A stretch of 64,000 bases of DNA from Pontibacter vulgaris (GCF_022758145.1 NZ_JAJVDH010000006.1:124001-188000); one strand, 5' to 3'; shown: positions 1 to 9,664, numbered from the stretch's first letter. Notes: generated from the sequence alone by a model not told the origin. Program-made: numbers and translations.

Positions 1-1
1 A

Positions 2-232
2 AAAGCAGTAGAAGAAGCTATACGGGCTGATATTTTCCTGGTAGTAGGTACATCGCTTGTGGTTTACCCTGCTGCAAGTTTACTTGATTTCATTTCTGAA
101 GAATCGGCGCTGCTGGTGGTTGATCCTAAATTACCTGCTATTCGCAAGCGGCCAAACCTGCACTTGTTTGAAGAGAAAGCCAGTACCGGCATGAAAAAAG
201 TAGCAGAGTTGCTGCTTAGTAAGTATAAATAG
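2..232 (+). CDS. Sir2-family NAD-dependent deacylase, C-terminal part
   Basis: The reading frame is open from the window edge and ends at TAG 230-232, giving 76 residues. It contains LVVGTSLVVYPAASLL, which matches the conserved GTS-x-x-V-x-PAA segment of the sirtuin Rossmann fold that contacts NAD. Sirtuins remove acyl groups from lysine using NAD and release nicotinamide. The zinc-binding and catalytic His parts lie outside the window, so the subclass (CobB-like or other) cannot be decided. It is probably a short bacterial class sirtuin of about 230 residues, because the protein ends soon after this motif. The gene is followed by a 320-bp promoter-bearing gap. Confidence 0.75.
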   Translation, partial: KAVEEAIRADIFLVVGTSLVVYPAASLLDFISEESALLVVDPKLPAIRKRPNLHLFEEKASTGMKKVAELLLSKYK

Positions 233-413
233 CGCTTTTTATACTTATACTTCCCTTTCCTAAAACCTCTTTATATTTTTTGGTAATATCTTTTTTGCCA
301 AAACAGGCCATTCTACTTCCCCAAAATTTAAAAGTTTACACTTCAGCAAATCTTAATCTATAAAATCTGGCCTTTTATAGACAATCTGCTATACTTGGTA
401 GAGTAAATTTTAA

Positions 414-442
414 TTGCCATTAAACCTTCTGTTATAACTTTG
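414..442 (+). promoter_or_regulatory. Bacteroidota-type promoter candidate for the outer-membrane barrel gene
   Basis: TAACTTTG at 435-442 matches the Bacteroidota -7 consensus TAnnTTTG, and TTG at 414-416 lies 18 nt upstream, where the -33 element is expected. A second TAnnTTTG match, TACCTTTG, lies at 476-483 but has no clear -33 partner. The rest of the 233-552 gap shows only copies of the TATACTT word. Confidence 0.45.
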
Positions 443-552
443 TTCTAAGCATTCAGAAACGCAAAATCTATCTTTTACCTTTGCATTTCTCTTGGTCCAG
501 TTATATACACCAAGCTATTTTAAATCCTAATCTACTATACTATTACCCATTC

Positions 553-3348
553 ATGAAAAAACTATTACTATTGCTGACTTTTCTGGTTGGCTTTAATTAT
601 GCTTATGCGCAAAGTATAGCAGTATTTGGTACAGTGCAAAGCAGTACAGATAATAGTGGCCTGCCAGGTGCCAGCGTTATTTTAAAACGTACTCCCAGCG
701 GAGCTATGCTTACAACTGTTACTGACGGCGAAGGCAAATTCCGTTTCGAGCGTGTGCAGGCAGGTGCCTATACATTAGAGGCCAGGTTTCTTGGTTTTAG
801 CGTGCTTACCAAAACTGTTCAGGTAGGACAGGCTTCTTTAAATCTGGGTGTAATAGCGCTTCAGGAAGAGAACAACAAGTTAAGTGAAGTACAGGTAGTT
901 GGCCGTGCGCCACTAGGCGAACAAAAAGGCGATACAACCCAACTTAATGCAAAAGCTTTTAAAACAGCTCCTGATGCCAGTGCCGAAGATCTGGTAACTA
1001 AAATGCCAGGTATAACTGTAAACAACGGCACAATTCAGGCGCAGGGCGAGGATGTGAAGCAGGTAATGATAGATGGAAAGCGTTATACAGGCGAAGATGT
1101 AAATTCAGCAATGCGTAATCTTTCTTCTGATATGATCGAGAACGTGCAGGTTTTTGACGGCCAGAGCGATCAGGCTGCTTTCAGCGGATTTGAAGATGGC
1201 AACCGCGTTAAAACGATCAATTTCATAACCAAGAAAGAGCGCCGCCAGGGATATGTAGGTAAAGCATCTGCCGGTTACGGCACTGACGATCGTTACATGG
1301 TTGGAGCAAGCCTTAACTATTTCAATAACAGCAGAAGAATAACAGTTACCGGCCTTACAAATAACATAAACATGTTTGATTTTTCAGTTGGCGAGACTCC
1401 GGGTGGCGGCATGCGTGGCCGCAGAATGTGGGGTGGTGGCTCTCCTAACGGCATCATTAACACAAACACTTTCGGCCTTAACTATAATGATATGTGGGGC
1501 AAGAAAATGGAAGTTAGCGCCAACTATAACTATACAAACCGTGATATTGTAAACAACCAGTTTCGTTACCGCGAGAATATTTCAGGTGTAAATGAAGGGC
1601 AGGAATACAACGAGAACAGCCTAAACGAAAACAACGAAGACAGCCACCGTTTCAATTTCCGGTTGCAGTACAACATCAATTCGAACAACCGCTTACTCAT
1701 CACGCCTAATATCTCGTTCCAGCAAAACAACAATTTAATAAACCGTACGGCCAATACAATTGCAGGAAATGGCGATGCGTTAAGTCAGTCGTTGAGTAAA
1801 ATTAACAGCGATAATATCAACCTGAATTTTAACAACACTATCCTGTATTCGCACCGTTTCGGAAGTTCAGGGCGTATTTTAACAGCTAACTTTAATACCA
1901 ACTACAGTAATACCGATGGCGATAACTATCAGTTGGAAGACGTTGTTAACTATAGCGATGAAACCAGGAACTTCTACCGTAACCAATACAGCAGCATAGA
2001 CCGTTCGTTTTTATCCTGGAATGGTAATGCCAATTACTCACAGAAGCTGGGACAGAATTCACGCCTTCAACTGGAGTATAGTATAGGCAACCAAAAGAAC
2101 GACTCCGACAGACGCACTTTTGATTTTGTAGAAACGGATGGAGCATATTCGAGCTTTAACACTCCGCTGAGCAGCACGTTTAAAAGCGATTACCTGTCTC
2201 AGAGCTTCGGGCCAAGTTACCAATACCGTACTGAAAAAGTACGCTTCCAGGCAAATGCCCGCTACCAGTATGCAACTTTGGAAAGTAAAAGAGTATATCC
2301 AACGGTATATCCTCTTAACCGCGACTTCACCAACATATTGCCATCGGCAGAGTATGAGTATAAATTCTCTAACTCCCGTAACCTGAACATTAATTACCGC
2401 AGCAGCACCAATGTGCCATCTGTAGAGCAGCTTCAGGATGTTCTGGACATTTCGAACTCACTGCAGTTGAGAAGAGGAAATGCTGCACTTGAACAGGATT
2501 TCCAGAACAGAATAAATGTTCGTTACCGTGACTTTAACCCGGAAACTAACCGTGTTTTCTTCATTGGTATGTTCGCTACCAAAACAGATAATTATATAGC
2601 CAATAGCGTTTATACTCAGAATATCCCGGCAGAATTTACAGAAGGATATGAGGCACAGCCGGGCGCACGCTTTTCGCGCCCTGTAAACATGGATGGTTAC
2701 TGGAACGTGCGCTCATTCTTTAACTATGGCCAGCCGGTAAACTTTATCAGTTCTAACTTTAACCTGAACGGTTGGTTGGGTTATACTAAAACACCGGGTA
2801 TGATAGATGGAAATATCAACTTCTCTAAAACATCGAATTTTGGCCTAGGCATTAACCTAAGCAGCAATATCAGCGAGAAAATTGATTTCAACGTTTCTAC
2901 CAACTCTACTTACAACATTGTAAAGAATACGTTCAACACACGCCAGAACAATAACTACTTTAACCAGAGCTCCAGCCTGCGTTATAACTGGATCTTATGG
3001 AAAGACCTAGTATACCGTACCGAATTGAACCACCAGTATAACTCAGGGCTTTCGGCAGGTGTAGATAAGAGCTACCTGCTTTGGAACATGAGCCTGGGCA
3101 AGAAAGTGTTTAAAAACAAGCAAGGGGAAGTAAGCCTTAGCGTAAATGACTTACTAAAGCAAAACGTAAGTATACAGCGTAATGTGCAGCCAGATTATGT
3201 AGAAGATGTACAGTCGACTGTATTGCAGCGCTTCTTTATGCTTACATTTAGTTATAACATCCGCAGTTTTGGTGCTCCAAATCCGGACAGCAACCAGAAT
3301 ATGCGCCAGGGCCCTCCGGGCATGCGCGGTGGCGGTTTCCAACATTAA
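553..3348 (+). CDS. Outer-membrane beta-barrel protein with N-terminal carboxypeptidase-regulatory-like domain (TonB-receptor-like)
   Basis: The likely start is ATG 553, which opens directly on a signal peptide (MKKLLLLLTFLVGF, cleavage near AYAQS). An upstream in-frame ATG at 481 would add 24 residues before the signal peptide and is unlikely. After the signal comes a carboxypeptidase-regulatory-like fold at roughly residues 25-105 (GTVQSS, GLPGASVIL, DGEGKFRF, GAYTLEARFLGF). A plug-like segment follows (residues about 125-235: EDLVTKMPGITV, VMIDGKRYTGEDV). The remaining 650 residues are Asn/Tyr-rich alternating strands typical of a barrel. No TonB box is obvious, and the protein ends in a Gly/Met-rich tail instead of a terminal aromatic residue. 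The 931-residue length fits the outer membrane beta-barrel family of Bacteroidota. The substrate is unknown. It is monocistronic, with a strong terminator behind it. Confidence 0.8.
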   Translation: MKKLLLLLTFLVGFNYAYAQSIAVFGTVQSSTDNSGLPGASVILKRTPSGAMLTTVTDGEGKFRFERVQAGAYTLEARFLGFSVLTKTVQVGQASLNLGVIALQEENNKLSEVQVVGRAPLGEQKGDTTQLNAKAFKTAPDASAEDLVTKMPGITVNNGTIQAQGEDVKQVMIDGKRYTGEDVNSAMRNLSSDMIENVQVFDGQSDQAAFSGFEDGNRVKTINFITKKERRQGYVGKASAGYGTDDRYMVGASLNYFNNSRRITVTGLTNNINMFDFSVGETPGGGMRGRRMWGGGSPNGIINTNTFGLNYNDMWGKKMEVSANYNYTNRDIVNNQFRYRENISGVNEGQEYNENSLNENNEDSHRFNFRLQYNINSNNRLLITPNISFQQNNNLINRTANTIAGNGDALSQSLSKINSDNINLNFNNTILYSHRFGSSGRILTANFNTNYSNTDGDNYQLEDVVNYSDETRNFYRNQYSSIDRSFLSWNGNANYSQKLGQNSRLQLEYSIGNQKNDSDRRTFDFVETDGAYSSFNTPLSSTFKSDYLSQSFGPSYQYRTEKVRFQANARYQYATLESKRVYPTVYPLNRDFTNILPSAEYEYKFSNSRNLNINYRSSTNVPSVEQLQDVLDISNSLQLRRGNAALEQDFQNRINVRYRDFNPETNRVFFIGMFATKTDNYIANSVYTQNIPAEFTEGYEAQPGARFSRPVNMDGYWNVRSFFNYGQPVNFISSNFNLNGWLGYTKTPGMIDGNINFSKTSNFGLGINLSSNISEKIDFNVSTNSTYNIVKNTFNTRQNNNYFNQSSSLRYNWILWKDLVYRTELNHQYNSGLSAGVDKSYLLWNMSLGKKVFKNKQGEVSLSVNDLLKQNVSIQRNVQPDYVEDVQSTVLQRFFMLTFSYNIRSFGAPNPDSNQNMRQGPPGMRGGGFQH

Positions 3349-3354
3349 TAAAAC

Positions 3355-3385
3355 AAAAAGGCCTGCAGTTTTGCAGGCCTTTTTG
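3355..3385. terminator. Rho-independent terminator, bidirectional
   Basis: AAAAAGGCCTGCA pairs with TGCAGGCCTTTTT around a short loop, and the T-run follows at once. It lies between the barrel gene and convergent menC. Confidence 0.85.
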
Positions 3386-3483
3386 TTTATCAACTCATTT
3401 TATACTTAGCCTCAACAGAGAGGGAATCTCTTTAAGCGGAGCATTATACTTTCTGGGTTAATACGCTTGCCTAACAGGAATCG

Positions 3484-4563
3484 CTAATTTATACTTCCCC
3501 AATCCATTTGCTTACTGTACCAAAGTTTCCCCTTTTCAATCAGTAACGGCGATGGAATATTGTTGTGGTATAGCTGCCCGGTACCCAAGCCTTGCGGCAT
3601 CGTGATAGTATAGTTTGAGGTAAATTGGCTGATGGCATTCAACCCGATGTTTGATTCGAGCGCTGAAGTCATCCACCAACCAATATTTCGTTCTTCTGCC
3701 AATTTTATCCATTCGGCGCTGGCAGCCATACCACCTACCAGCGTTGGCTTCAGTATGATATAATGAGGCATGATTTTTTCGAGTATGTCTGTTTTTGCAG
3801 TAGTTCCCAGAACTCCGATCAATTCTTCGTCTAAGGCAATTGGAATTGGCGAAAAATTGCAAAGTTGGGCCATTTCCTGAACCTGCCCTTGCCGGATGGG
3901 CTGCTCTATCGAATGGATGCCATAATGTGCCAGGCGCTCCAATTTACGAAAGGCCTCTTCGGATTTGAAGGCTCCGTTTGCATCAACGCGTATAGTTAAC
4001 TCATCAGGCCCAGCTGCTTCGCGTACACTTTGTAATATCTCAAGTTCAGAGGCAAAATCCAGACCTCCAATCTTCAGCTTAAGGCAATTGTAGCCTTCAG
4101 CAAGTTTCTTACGGATCTGATCCTGCATAAAGTCGGGCTCTCCCATCCAGATAAGTCCGTTTATAGGTATACCTGCTTCGCCACGGCTAAAACCATTATC
4201 AAACAGCTGTTTGGCACCGCCACTTTTCAGATCAAGTATGGCAGTTTCAAGAGCAAAAAGTATAGCAGGCCAATCTGTAAGTGCCAGTTCCTCCTTCCAT
4301 ACTTCCAGCGGATTTTCTAACCAATCAATGTTATAGGAACTTACTTGCCGGCATACATCACGCAATTTAGCTTCCAGGTCTGGGCGGTAATCTACACTTA
4401 AGCCAGCCAGTGGCGCACATTCCCCCACCCCAGTAATTTCAGGCTCATTTTCTTTACAAAGCTGCAGGTAAAAGACTTTATGCTCAGAAATGGATCCCCG
4501 CGAGGTGCGGGCATCAAATTTAAAATGCAGCGTATGCGGTACATAGTTGAGTTTCAGTTTCAT
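3484..4563 (-). CDS. menC: o-Succinylbenzoate synthase (enolase superfamily)
   Basis: This 359-residue protein has the enolase-superfamily layout. There is an N-terminal capping domain with GECAPLAGLS (residues 48-56). The barrel has the K-x-K acid/base pair (K162, K164), metal ligands D194 (RVDANGAF), E220 (EQPI) and D245 (LDEELIG), and the second catalytic Lys at K272 (ILKPTLVGG). The N-terminal pattern LHFKFDARTSRG resembles Bacteroidota MenC, which dehydrates SHCHC to o-succinylbenzoate in menaquinone synthesis. Dipeptide epimerases share the same residues, so the substrate is assigned by resemblance only; no other men gene is in the window. It is transcribed alone, convergent with the barrel gene. 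Confidence 0.75.
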   Translation of the reverse strand: MKLKLNYVPHTLHFKFDARTSRGSISEHKVFYLQLCKENEPEITGVGECAPLAGLSVDYRPDLEAKLRDVCRQVSSYNIDWLENPLEVWKEELALTDWPAILFALETAILDLKSGGAKQLFDNGFSRGEAGIPINGLIWMGEPDFMQDQIRKKLAEGYNCLKLKIGGLDFASELEILQSVREAAGPDELTIRVDANGAFKSEEAFRKLERLAHYGIHSIEQPIRQGQVQEMAQLCNFSPIPIALDEELIGVLGTTAKTDILEKIMPHYIILKPTLVGGMAASAEWIKLAEERNIGWWMTSALESNIGLNAISQFTSNYTITMPQGLGTGQLYHNNIPSPLLIEKGKLWYSKQMDWGSIN

Positions 4564-4759
4564 CTTGACAGTGTCTGATAACAGGGCAATTTACGGAGTA
4601 GAGGCCTAAATAAGATAAGAAGTTTGAGTAAAAACAATAAAGCCATTTCTATAGTACATACTCCACACGTATAAGTATAAACCGTTTCATCACCCAAAAC
4701 CGAACTCTATTACACCGGATGGTCTACTTTAAGCTTTTGCCAACCCCAATTACCTCTTT

Positions 4760-6028
4760 ATGAGTACCCTCACCGCCACTATAAATGCAACGTTTTTACA
4801 GCGTTTTGAAAAAATAAGGAATCAGACTGAATACATCTGTGCGCCTTTGGAGCCTGAAGATACCGTAGTGCAACCCATGATAGATGTGAGTCCGCCGAAG
4901 TGGCACATGGCGCATACTACGTGGTTTTTTGAAGAATTTGTGCTTAAACCATACTTAACCGGCTATAAGGTATTTCACCCGGACTACAGCTTTTTATTTA
5001 ACTCCTACTATAACAGCGTTGGCAACCGGGTGCAGCGGGCACAACGCAGCACCCTTACAAGGCCACCTTTGCGCGATATTTATACTTACCGCCAACACGT
5101 GAACGAACATATTCAGAAGCTGCTGCAAAGTATAAATGAAGCTCAGGCAAGCGAAATACTACCTGTGCTGGAACTAGGCCTGCAGCACGAACAACAGCAC
5201 CAGGAACTCCTGATAACCGACATAAAGTATATCCTGAGCACCAATCCATTACTCCCCAAGTATAAACAGGCTAAACTTTCTGAAACATCAGCTACTACTG
5301 TTCCAGCCGAATTTCTGGAAGTGCCAGGCGGAATTTATACTATTGGCTACAAGGGAGAAGACTTTTGCTTTGACAATGAACTGGGTGTGCACCAGGTTTT
5401 ACTGCCTGATTTTACAGTAATGAACCGGCTTGTAACAAATGGCGAGTACCTTGATTTTATGCAGGCTGGAGGCTATAAAGATTTTCGCTTTTGGCTGGAT
5501 GAAGGTTTAACATTCATAAAAACAAACGACCTGAAAGCCCCGCTTTACTGGTTAGAGCAGGATGGCGAGTGGCACCGATTTACGATGCATGGCTTGCAGA
5601 AATTGAACATGCAGGAGCCAGTTACGCACATTAGTTTTTACGAGGCCGATGCCTTTGCCAACTGGGCCGGTAAACGATTGCTCACCGAGTTTGAATGGGA
5701 AGCCGCTTCACAGGTATATCAGCCATCTATCGGAAACTTTGTAGAATCTGAAATACTGGAGCCAACTGCAGCCCAAGCAGGTATAAAAGGCATGCAACAG
5801 CTTTATGGCGATACCTGGGAATGGACCTATAGTGCCTACCACCCTTACCCGGGTTTCTCAAAAGCGCCTGGAGCATTAGGCGAGTATAACGGCAAATTCA
5901 TGATCAACCAGATGGTGCTTCGTGGTGGCTCATGCGCTACGCCACAAAACCATATCCGTACCACATACCGTAATTTTTTCCATCCTGATAAGCGCTGGCA
6001 GTATACTGGCATCAGGTTAGCAAATTAA
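4760..6028 (+). CDS. egtB: Ergothioneine biosynthesis protein EgtB (non-heme iron sulfoxide synthase)
   Basis: The 422-residue protein joins an N-terminal DinB-like four-helix bundle to a C-terminal formylglycine-generating-enzyme (SUMF1) fold. The iron-binding triad is visible: H52 in KWHMAHTTWFFEEF and H143/H147 in HEQQHQE. The FGE half has GDTWEWTYSAYHPYPGF and the terminal LRGGSC...IRTTYRNFF signature. EgtB couples hercynine to a cysteine-derived thiol with O2 to make the sulfoxide intermediate of ergothioneine. It is followed after 3 bp by egtD and then, after another 3 bp, by a PLP aminotransferase. No EgtA or EgtC gene is nearby, which suggests, without proving, that cysteine is the thiol donor instead of gamma-glutamylcysteine. 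Confidence 0.88.
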   Translation: MSTLTATINATFLQRFEKIRNQTEYICAPLEPEDTVVQPMIDVSPPKWHMAHTTWFFEEFVLKPYLTGYKVFHPDYSFLFNSYYNSVGNRVQRAQRSTLTRPPLRDIYTYRQHVNEHIQKLLQSINEAQASEILPVLELGLQHEQQHQELLITDIKYILSTNPLLPKYKQAKLSETSATTVPAEFLEVPGGIYTIGYKGEDFCFDNELGVHQVLLPDFTVMNRLVTNGEYLDFMQAGGYKDFRFWLDEGLTFIKTNDLKAPLYWLEQDGEWHRFTMHGLQKLNMQEPVTHISFYEADAFANWAGKRLLTEFEWEAASQVYQPSIGNFVESEILEPTAAQAGIKGMQQLYGDTWEWTYSAYHPYPGFSKAPGALGEYNGKFMINQMVLRGGSCATPQNHIRTTYRNFFHPDKRWQYTGIRLAN

Positions 6029-6031
6029 ACT

Positions 6032-7039
6032 ATGCAATTAAACCATACTTTACATCCATTAACTATAGTAAGCCAGCAATCAGATGCTGCTACTACTTAT
6101 GCTGATTTTGCAAAAGATATAACAAACGGGCTGAACCAGACACCAAAAAAATTATCGTCGCGCTGGTTTTACGATGCCAAAGGCAGCAAGCTTTTTCAGC
6201 AGATAATGGATATGCCCGAATACTACCTGACACGCTGTGAATTTGACCTGCTAAACGAGCATAAACAGGCAATGGCGAGCCAGTTTGGTAAGGAAGGATT
6301 CTTCCATCTTATTGACCTGGGCGCAGGCGATGCCATGAAAACCAAAGTGCTGATTCGGGAACTTACTGCCACAGGGCAGAACTTCGAATATGTACCAGTA
6401 GATATTTCAGTAGATGCCATGCAGGAACTGACTGAAGACCTGCACGAAGAAATGCCAGCTGTACTTGCGCAAGCCGTGGTGGGCGAATATTTTGATGCGC
6501 TGAAATGGCTCCAGGAAAATAAATCCGCACGGAAAGTAGTCTTGTTTCTGGGTTCTAACGTCGGCAATTTTGAAACACAGGAAAGTATAAACTTCCTGAA
6601 AAGTATAAGAAGCTACCTGCAACCCGGCGATAAACTGCTCTTAGGGGCCGATTTGCGTAAAGATCCCGAAACTATAATTGATGCCTACAACGATGCTGCA
6701 GGTATAACAGCCGAATTTAACCTGAATCTGCTGGAGCGAATGAATCGAGAGCTTGGAGCCAATTTTAATTTGCAGGCCTTCCAGCATTATGCACTCTACG
6801 ACCCGCAGGAAGGCGTTATGAAAAGCTACCTGGTAAGCCGCACCGACCAGCAGGTAGACATACACGCTACCGGGCAAAGCTATACTTTTAAGGCATGGGA
6901 AGCTATACATACTGAAAGCTCACATAAATATACTTTGCAGCAAATACAGGAACTTGGGAAAGTATGTGGTTTTAATACCGAAACTGTGTTTATGGAAAAG
7001 AATCAGTATTTTGCCGATGTCTTATTCACGGTAGATTGA
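6032..7039 (+). CDS. egtD: L-histidine N-alpha-methyltransferase EgtD
   Basis: EgtD uses three SAM to trimethylate histidine to hercynine, the first step of ergothioneine synthesis. The 335-residue protein has the family landmarks: RWFYDAKGSKLFQQI (residues 44-58), PEYYLTRCE (62-70), the SAM-binding GAGDAMK (97-103), DISVDAMQEL, and FLGSNVGNF. Length matches known EgtD proteins (about 320 residues). It begins 3 bp after the egtB stop and ends 3 bp before the aminotransferase, so the three are almost certainly one transcript and may be translationally coupled. Confidence 0.88.
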   Translation: MQLNHTLHPLTIVSQQSDAATTYADFAKDITNGLNQTPKKLSSRWFYDAKGSKLFQQIMDMPEYYLTRCEFDLLNEHKQAMASQFGKEGFFHLIDLGAGDAMKTKVLIRELTATGQNFEYVPVDISVDAMQELTEDLHEEMPAVLAQAVVGEYFDALKWLQENKSARKVVLFLGSNVGNFETQESINFLKSIRSYLQPGDKLLLGADLRKDPETIIDAYNDAAGITAEFNLNLLERMNRELGANFNLQAFQHYALYDPQEGVMKSYLVSRTDQQVDIHATGQSYTFKAWEAIHTESSHKYTLQQIQELGKVCGFNTETVFMEKNQYFADVLFTVD

Positions 7040-7042
7040 TAC

Positions 7043-8149
7043 ATGGATTATATAAAACTTGCTTCGGGTGCCAGCTATTTCCAAAGCCCTGAACCTGCAA
7101 TTGAAGCTGCTATAAAGGCACTCCGTAATGGCGCTACCTCGTATGGCCCTACAGAAGGAATTCCGGAACTACGCCAGGCCATCGCTGAACGGTACCAGGA
7201 GGAAAATATAGCGCTAACGCCTGAGCAGGTACTGGTAACGCCAGGCAGCAAACAGGCGCTTTTTAATGTACTTTCTGTGCTGCTGAATGAGGGGGATGAA
7301 GTAATTGTGCCTGTACCTGCCTGGTTCGGATTTCATGAGTTGCTGAAGTATAGTAAAGGTGTTGGGGTTGCTTTAAATACCTCGCCTGAGGATAATTACA
7401 CCATTACTCCTGAAGCTCTGAAACAAGTACTGAACGAGCGAAGCCGCTTGCTTATACTTACAAATCCCGGCAACCCGATGGGGCGTTTATACAGTAAAAA
7501 AGAACTGGAGGCTATACTTAAAGTTACAGCTGCCTACCCAGATTTATATGTGCTTAACGATGAAATTTACGACTGTATTACTTACGATAGGCCTTTTACT
7601 TCTATCCTTTCCTGCGAAGGGGCAAACGAAAAAACGATTGTCATAAACGGTTTTTCAAAATCGTTTGCCATGTCGGGCTGGCGCATTGGCTACATTGCCG
7701 GAGCTACTGACCTGATTAAAAAATGTATCGCATTTCAGGCAAGTACTATGTCAGGAATCAGTTTGTTTTCACAGCAGGCCGCAGTTGCTACGCTGCTGAA
7801 CAGGCAGTCTGCCCTCGCTCCTATTCTCAAAATTCTGAAGGAAAACCGTGCGCTTATGCAGCAGGCACTCGAAGAGCTACCTCATGTAAATTATACTTTG
7901 CCAGAAGGTGCCTATTACTTTTTCCCTGACTTTACATATTATATCAACTCTAAAACCCCGGCAGGCCAAAGTATAAAAAACGGTATAGCGCTGTGTAACT
8001 ACTTCCGCGATTACTACAGCCTCGAGTTAGCTCCCGGAGATAATTTCGGCGCTGTGGGTTTTGCCCGCATGTCTTTTGCCGTTGAAAAAGATAAATTGAA
8101 AGAAGCTTCGAAACGTTTAAAACTGGCCTTGAGTACACTTCAACACTAA
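7043..8149 (+). CDS. Class I/II PLP-dependent aminotransferase in the ergothioneine operon
   Basis: A 368-residue fold-type I PLP enzyme. It shows SYGPTEGIPELRQAI, the NPGNPMG substrate-binding motif (residues 141-147), D173/Y176 in LNDEIYD, the PLP-binding K206 in NGFSKSFAMSGWRIGY, and R214 of the phosphate-binding motif. It belongs to the aspartate-aminotransferase-like group, not the class V family of mycobacterial EgtE. Its 3-bp spacing from egtD implies a linked role. One possibility is that it does the C-S lyase step normally done by EgtE; another is plain amino-acid transamination. The sequence alone does not decide between them. Confidence 0.75.
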   Translation: MDYIKLASGASYFQSPEPAIEAAIKALRNGATSYGPTEGIPELRQAIAERYQEENIALTPEQVLVTPGSKQALFNVLSVLLNEGDEVIVPVPAWFGFHELLKYSKGVGVALNTSPEDNYTITPEALKQVLNERSRLLILTNPGNPMGRLYSKKELEAILKVTAAYPDLYVLNDEIYDCITYDRPFTSILSCEGANEKTIVINGFSKSFAMSGWRIGYIAGATDLIKKCIAFQASTMSGISLFSQQAAVATLLNRQSALAPILKILKENRALMQQALEELPHVNYTLPEGAYYFFPDFTYYINSKTPAGQSIKNGIALCNYFRDYYSLELAPGDNFGAVGFARMSFAVEKDKLKEASKRLKLALSTLQH

Positions 8150-8211
8150 ACTTATACTTCATAGCTTCAGGTTTATTTAAAGGCGGGCTGTCTCTTACCA
8201 TTAAAAATAGC

Positions 8212-8219
8212 TAATTTTG
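8212..8219 (+). promoter_or_regulatory. -7 promoter element for the MATE gene
   Basis: TAATTTTG fits the Bacteroidota -7 consensus TAnnTTTG, 30 bp before the MATE start. It sits inside a leader whose ends are complementary: GGCGGGCTGTCT near 8181-8192 and AGACAGCCTCCCGC near 8235-8248. No convincing -33 TTTG is seen. Confidence 0.4.
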
Positions 8220-8248
8220 CAGCATTTTCTTTAAAGACAGCCTCCCGC

Positions 8249-9592
8249 ATGAATACTTCAGAATATAAAGAACACTTTTCCAAGAACTTCTCGCTGGCTT
8301 ACCCGGTTGTGCTGAGCCAGTTAGGGCATATCCTGGTTAGTGTTTTCGATAGTCTGATGGTAGGCCAGATTGGTACGCTGCCACTAGCAGCCGCATCATT
8401 AGGCAATAGTATCTTCATGATCGTGATGGTATTCGGACTGGGTGTGTCGTTCAGTATAACGCCGCTGATAGCTGCAGCCGAAGGCCGTCGCAACTATACC
8501 CGTATTTCATTGCTATTGCTGAACGGGTTGTTCTCTAATTTTATTTTAGGGATTTTGCTCTTTCTGGCCGGATACTTTTTCTCTCCTTTTATTACGCACC
8601 TCAATCAGCCAGCCGATGTGGTAAAACTGGCTATACCTTATGTAAATGTGCTTTTCCTTTCCATGGTGCCGCTTATGATATTCCAGGCTTTCAAGCAGTT
8701 TGCCGAAGGGCTTTCGTTCACCAAGCAATCCATGTACATCACCATTTTCGCAAACACACTAAATATAATACTTAACTATCTCCTGATCTGGGGTAAGCTG
8801 GGATTTCCGGCACTGGGTATGGTGGGTGCAGCCTGGGCTACCCTTATATCCCGCATTATAATGGCGCTAATGATGGGTGCATTTGTATTATACACCAAAC
8901 GCTTCGAAATTTTCAGGCGTTTTATGACCTACAGGCATCTCTCCTTCATCCACATGTACCGCATCTTTAAACTGGGCTTGCCAATTTCCGGCCAAATGCT
9001 GTTTGAGATGGGCGCTTTTAGTTTTTCGGCTATCATGATTGGCTGGCTTGGCGCAAAAGAATTGGCAGCACACCAGATAGCCATAAACGTAGCATCGGTT
9101 ACCTATATGATGGCAAGCGGTATTGCGGCGGCGGCAACTATACGGGTGGGTAACCAAAAGGGACTTGGCAACTATAGAGCAATGCGCATTGCGGGTTTAA
9201 GCAGCTTTGCCATGGGCGCTATCTTTATGACAGCCAGCGGCTTACTCATGGTTTTATTCAATAAAGTTATACCTGGTCTTTACATCGATGATCCGGAGGT
9301 AATGCAAATTGCATCGGTTCTACTTATAATAGCTGCCTTGTTCCAGATATCGGATGGCGTTCAGGTGGTTGGGCTTGGTGCCCTGCGCGGACTGGAAGAT
9401 GTGCGCATTCCGGGCATTATCTCGCTAATAGCGTACTGGGTTATTGGTTTGCCGGTGGGCTACCTGCTTTGCTTTAAGTTGGGCTTTGGTGTAAATGGCA
9501 TCTGGACAGGCCTTTTGGTTGGCTTATCTGTGGCTGCTGTGCTTTTATTTATGCGCTTCAAAATGTTGAGCTTACGCTTTAGCCAAAAGTAA
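8249..9592 (+). CDS. MATE-family multidrug/Na+ exporter
   Basis: A 447-residue, strongly hydrophobic protein with about twelve membrane spans and no signal peptide. The N-terminal LSQLGHILVSVFDSLMVGQIGTLPLAAASLGNSIF is the characteristic first-helix region of MATE transporters, and the repeat in the second half (ISGQMLFEMGAFSFSAIMIGWLGAKELAAHQIAINVA) mirrors it. The family (NorM, MdtK, DinF) exports cationic or neutral compounds using Na+ or H+ gradients across the inner membrane. It stands alone with its own promoter, and the substrate cannot be read from the sequence. Confidence 0.85.
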   Translation: MNTSEYKEHFSKNFSLAYPVVLSQLGHILVSVFDSLMVGQIGTLPLAAASLGNSIFMIVMVFGLGVSFSITPLIAAAEGRRNYTRISLLLLNGLFSNFILGILLFLAGYFFSPFITHLNQPADVVKLAIPYVNVLFLSMVPLMIFQAFKQFAEGLSFTKQSMYITIFANTLNIILNYLLIWGKLGFPALGMVGAAWATLISRIIMALMMGAFVLYTKRFEIFRRFMTYRHLSFIHMYRIFKLGLPISGQMLFEMGAFSFSAIMIGWLGAKELAAHQIAINVASVTYMMASGIAAAATIRVGNQKGLGNYRAMRIAGLSSFAMGAIFMTASGLLMVLFNKVIPGLYIDDPEVMQIASVLLIIAALFQISDGVQVVGLGALRGLEDVRIPGIISLIAYWVIGLPVGYLLCFKLGFGVNGIWTGLLVGLSVAAVLLFMRFKMLSLRFSQK

Positions 9593-9664
9593 AAAGTACA
9601 AATACGGCACTAAATTTATTTTACCTGCGTTCGGGGATTACGAATATATTTTACCTTTTAGCCA

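Noticed and set aside
481..552. Start of the outer-membrane barrel protein at ATG 481
   Set aside because: The extra 24 residues precede a textbook signal peptide and overlap a -7-like element; ATG 553 is the better start.
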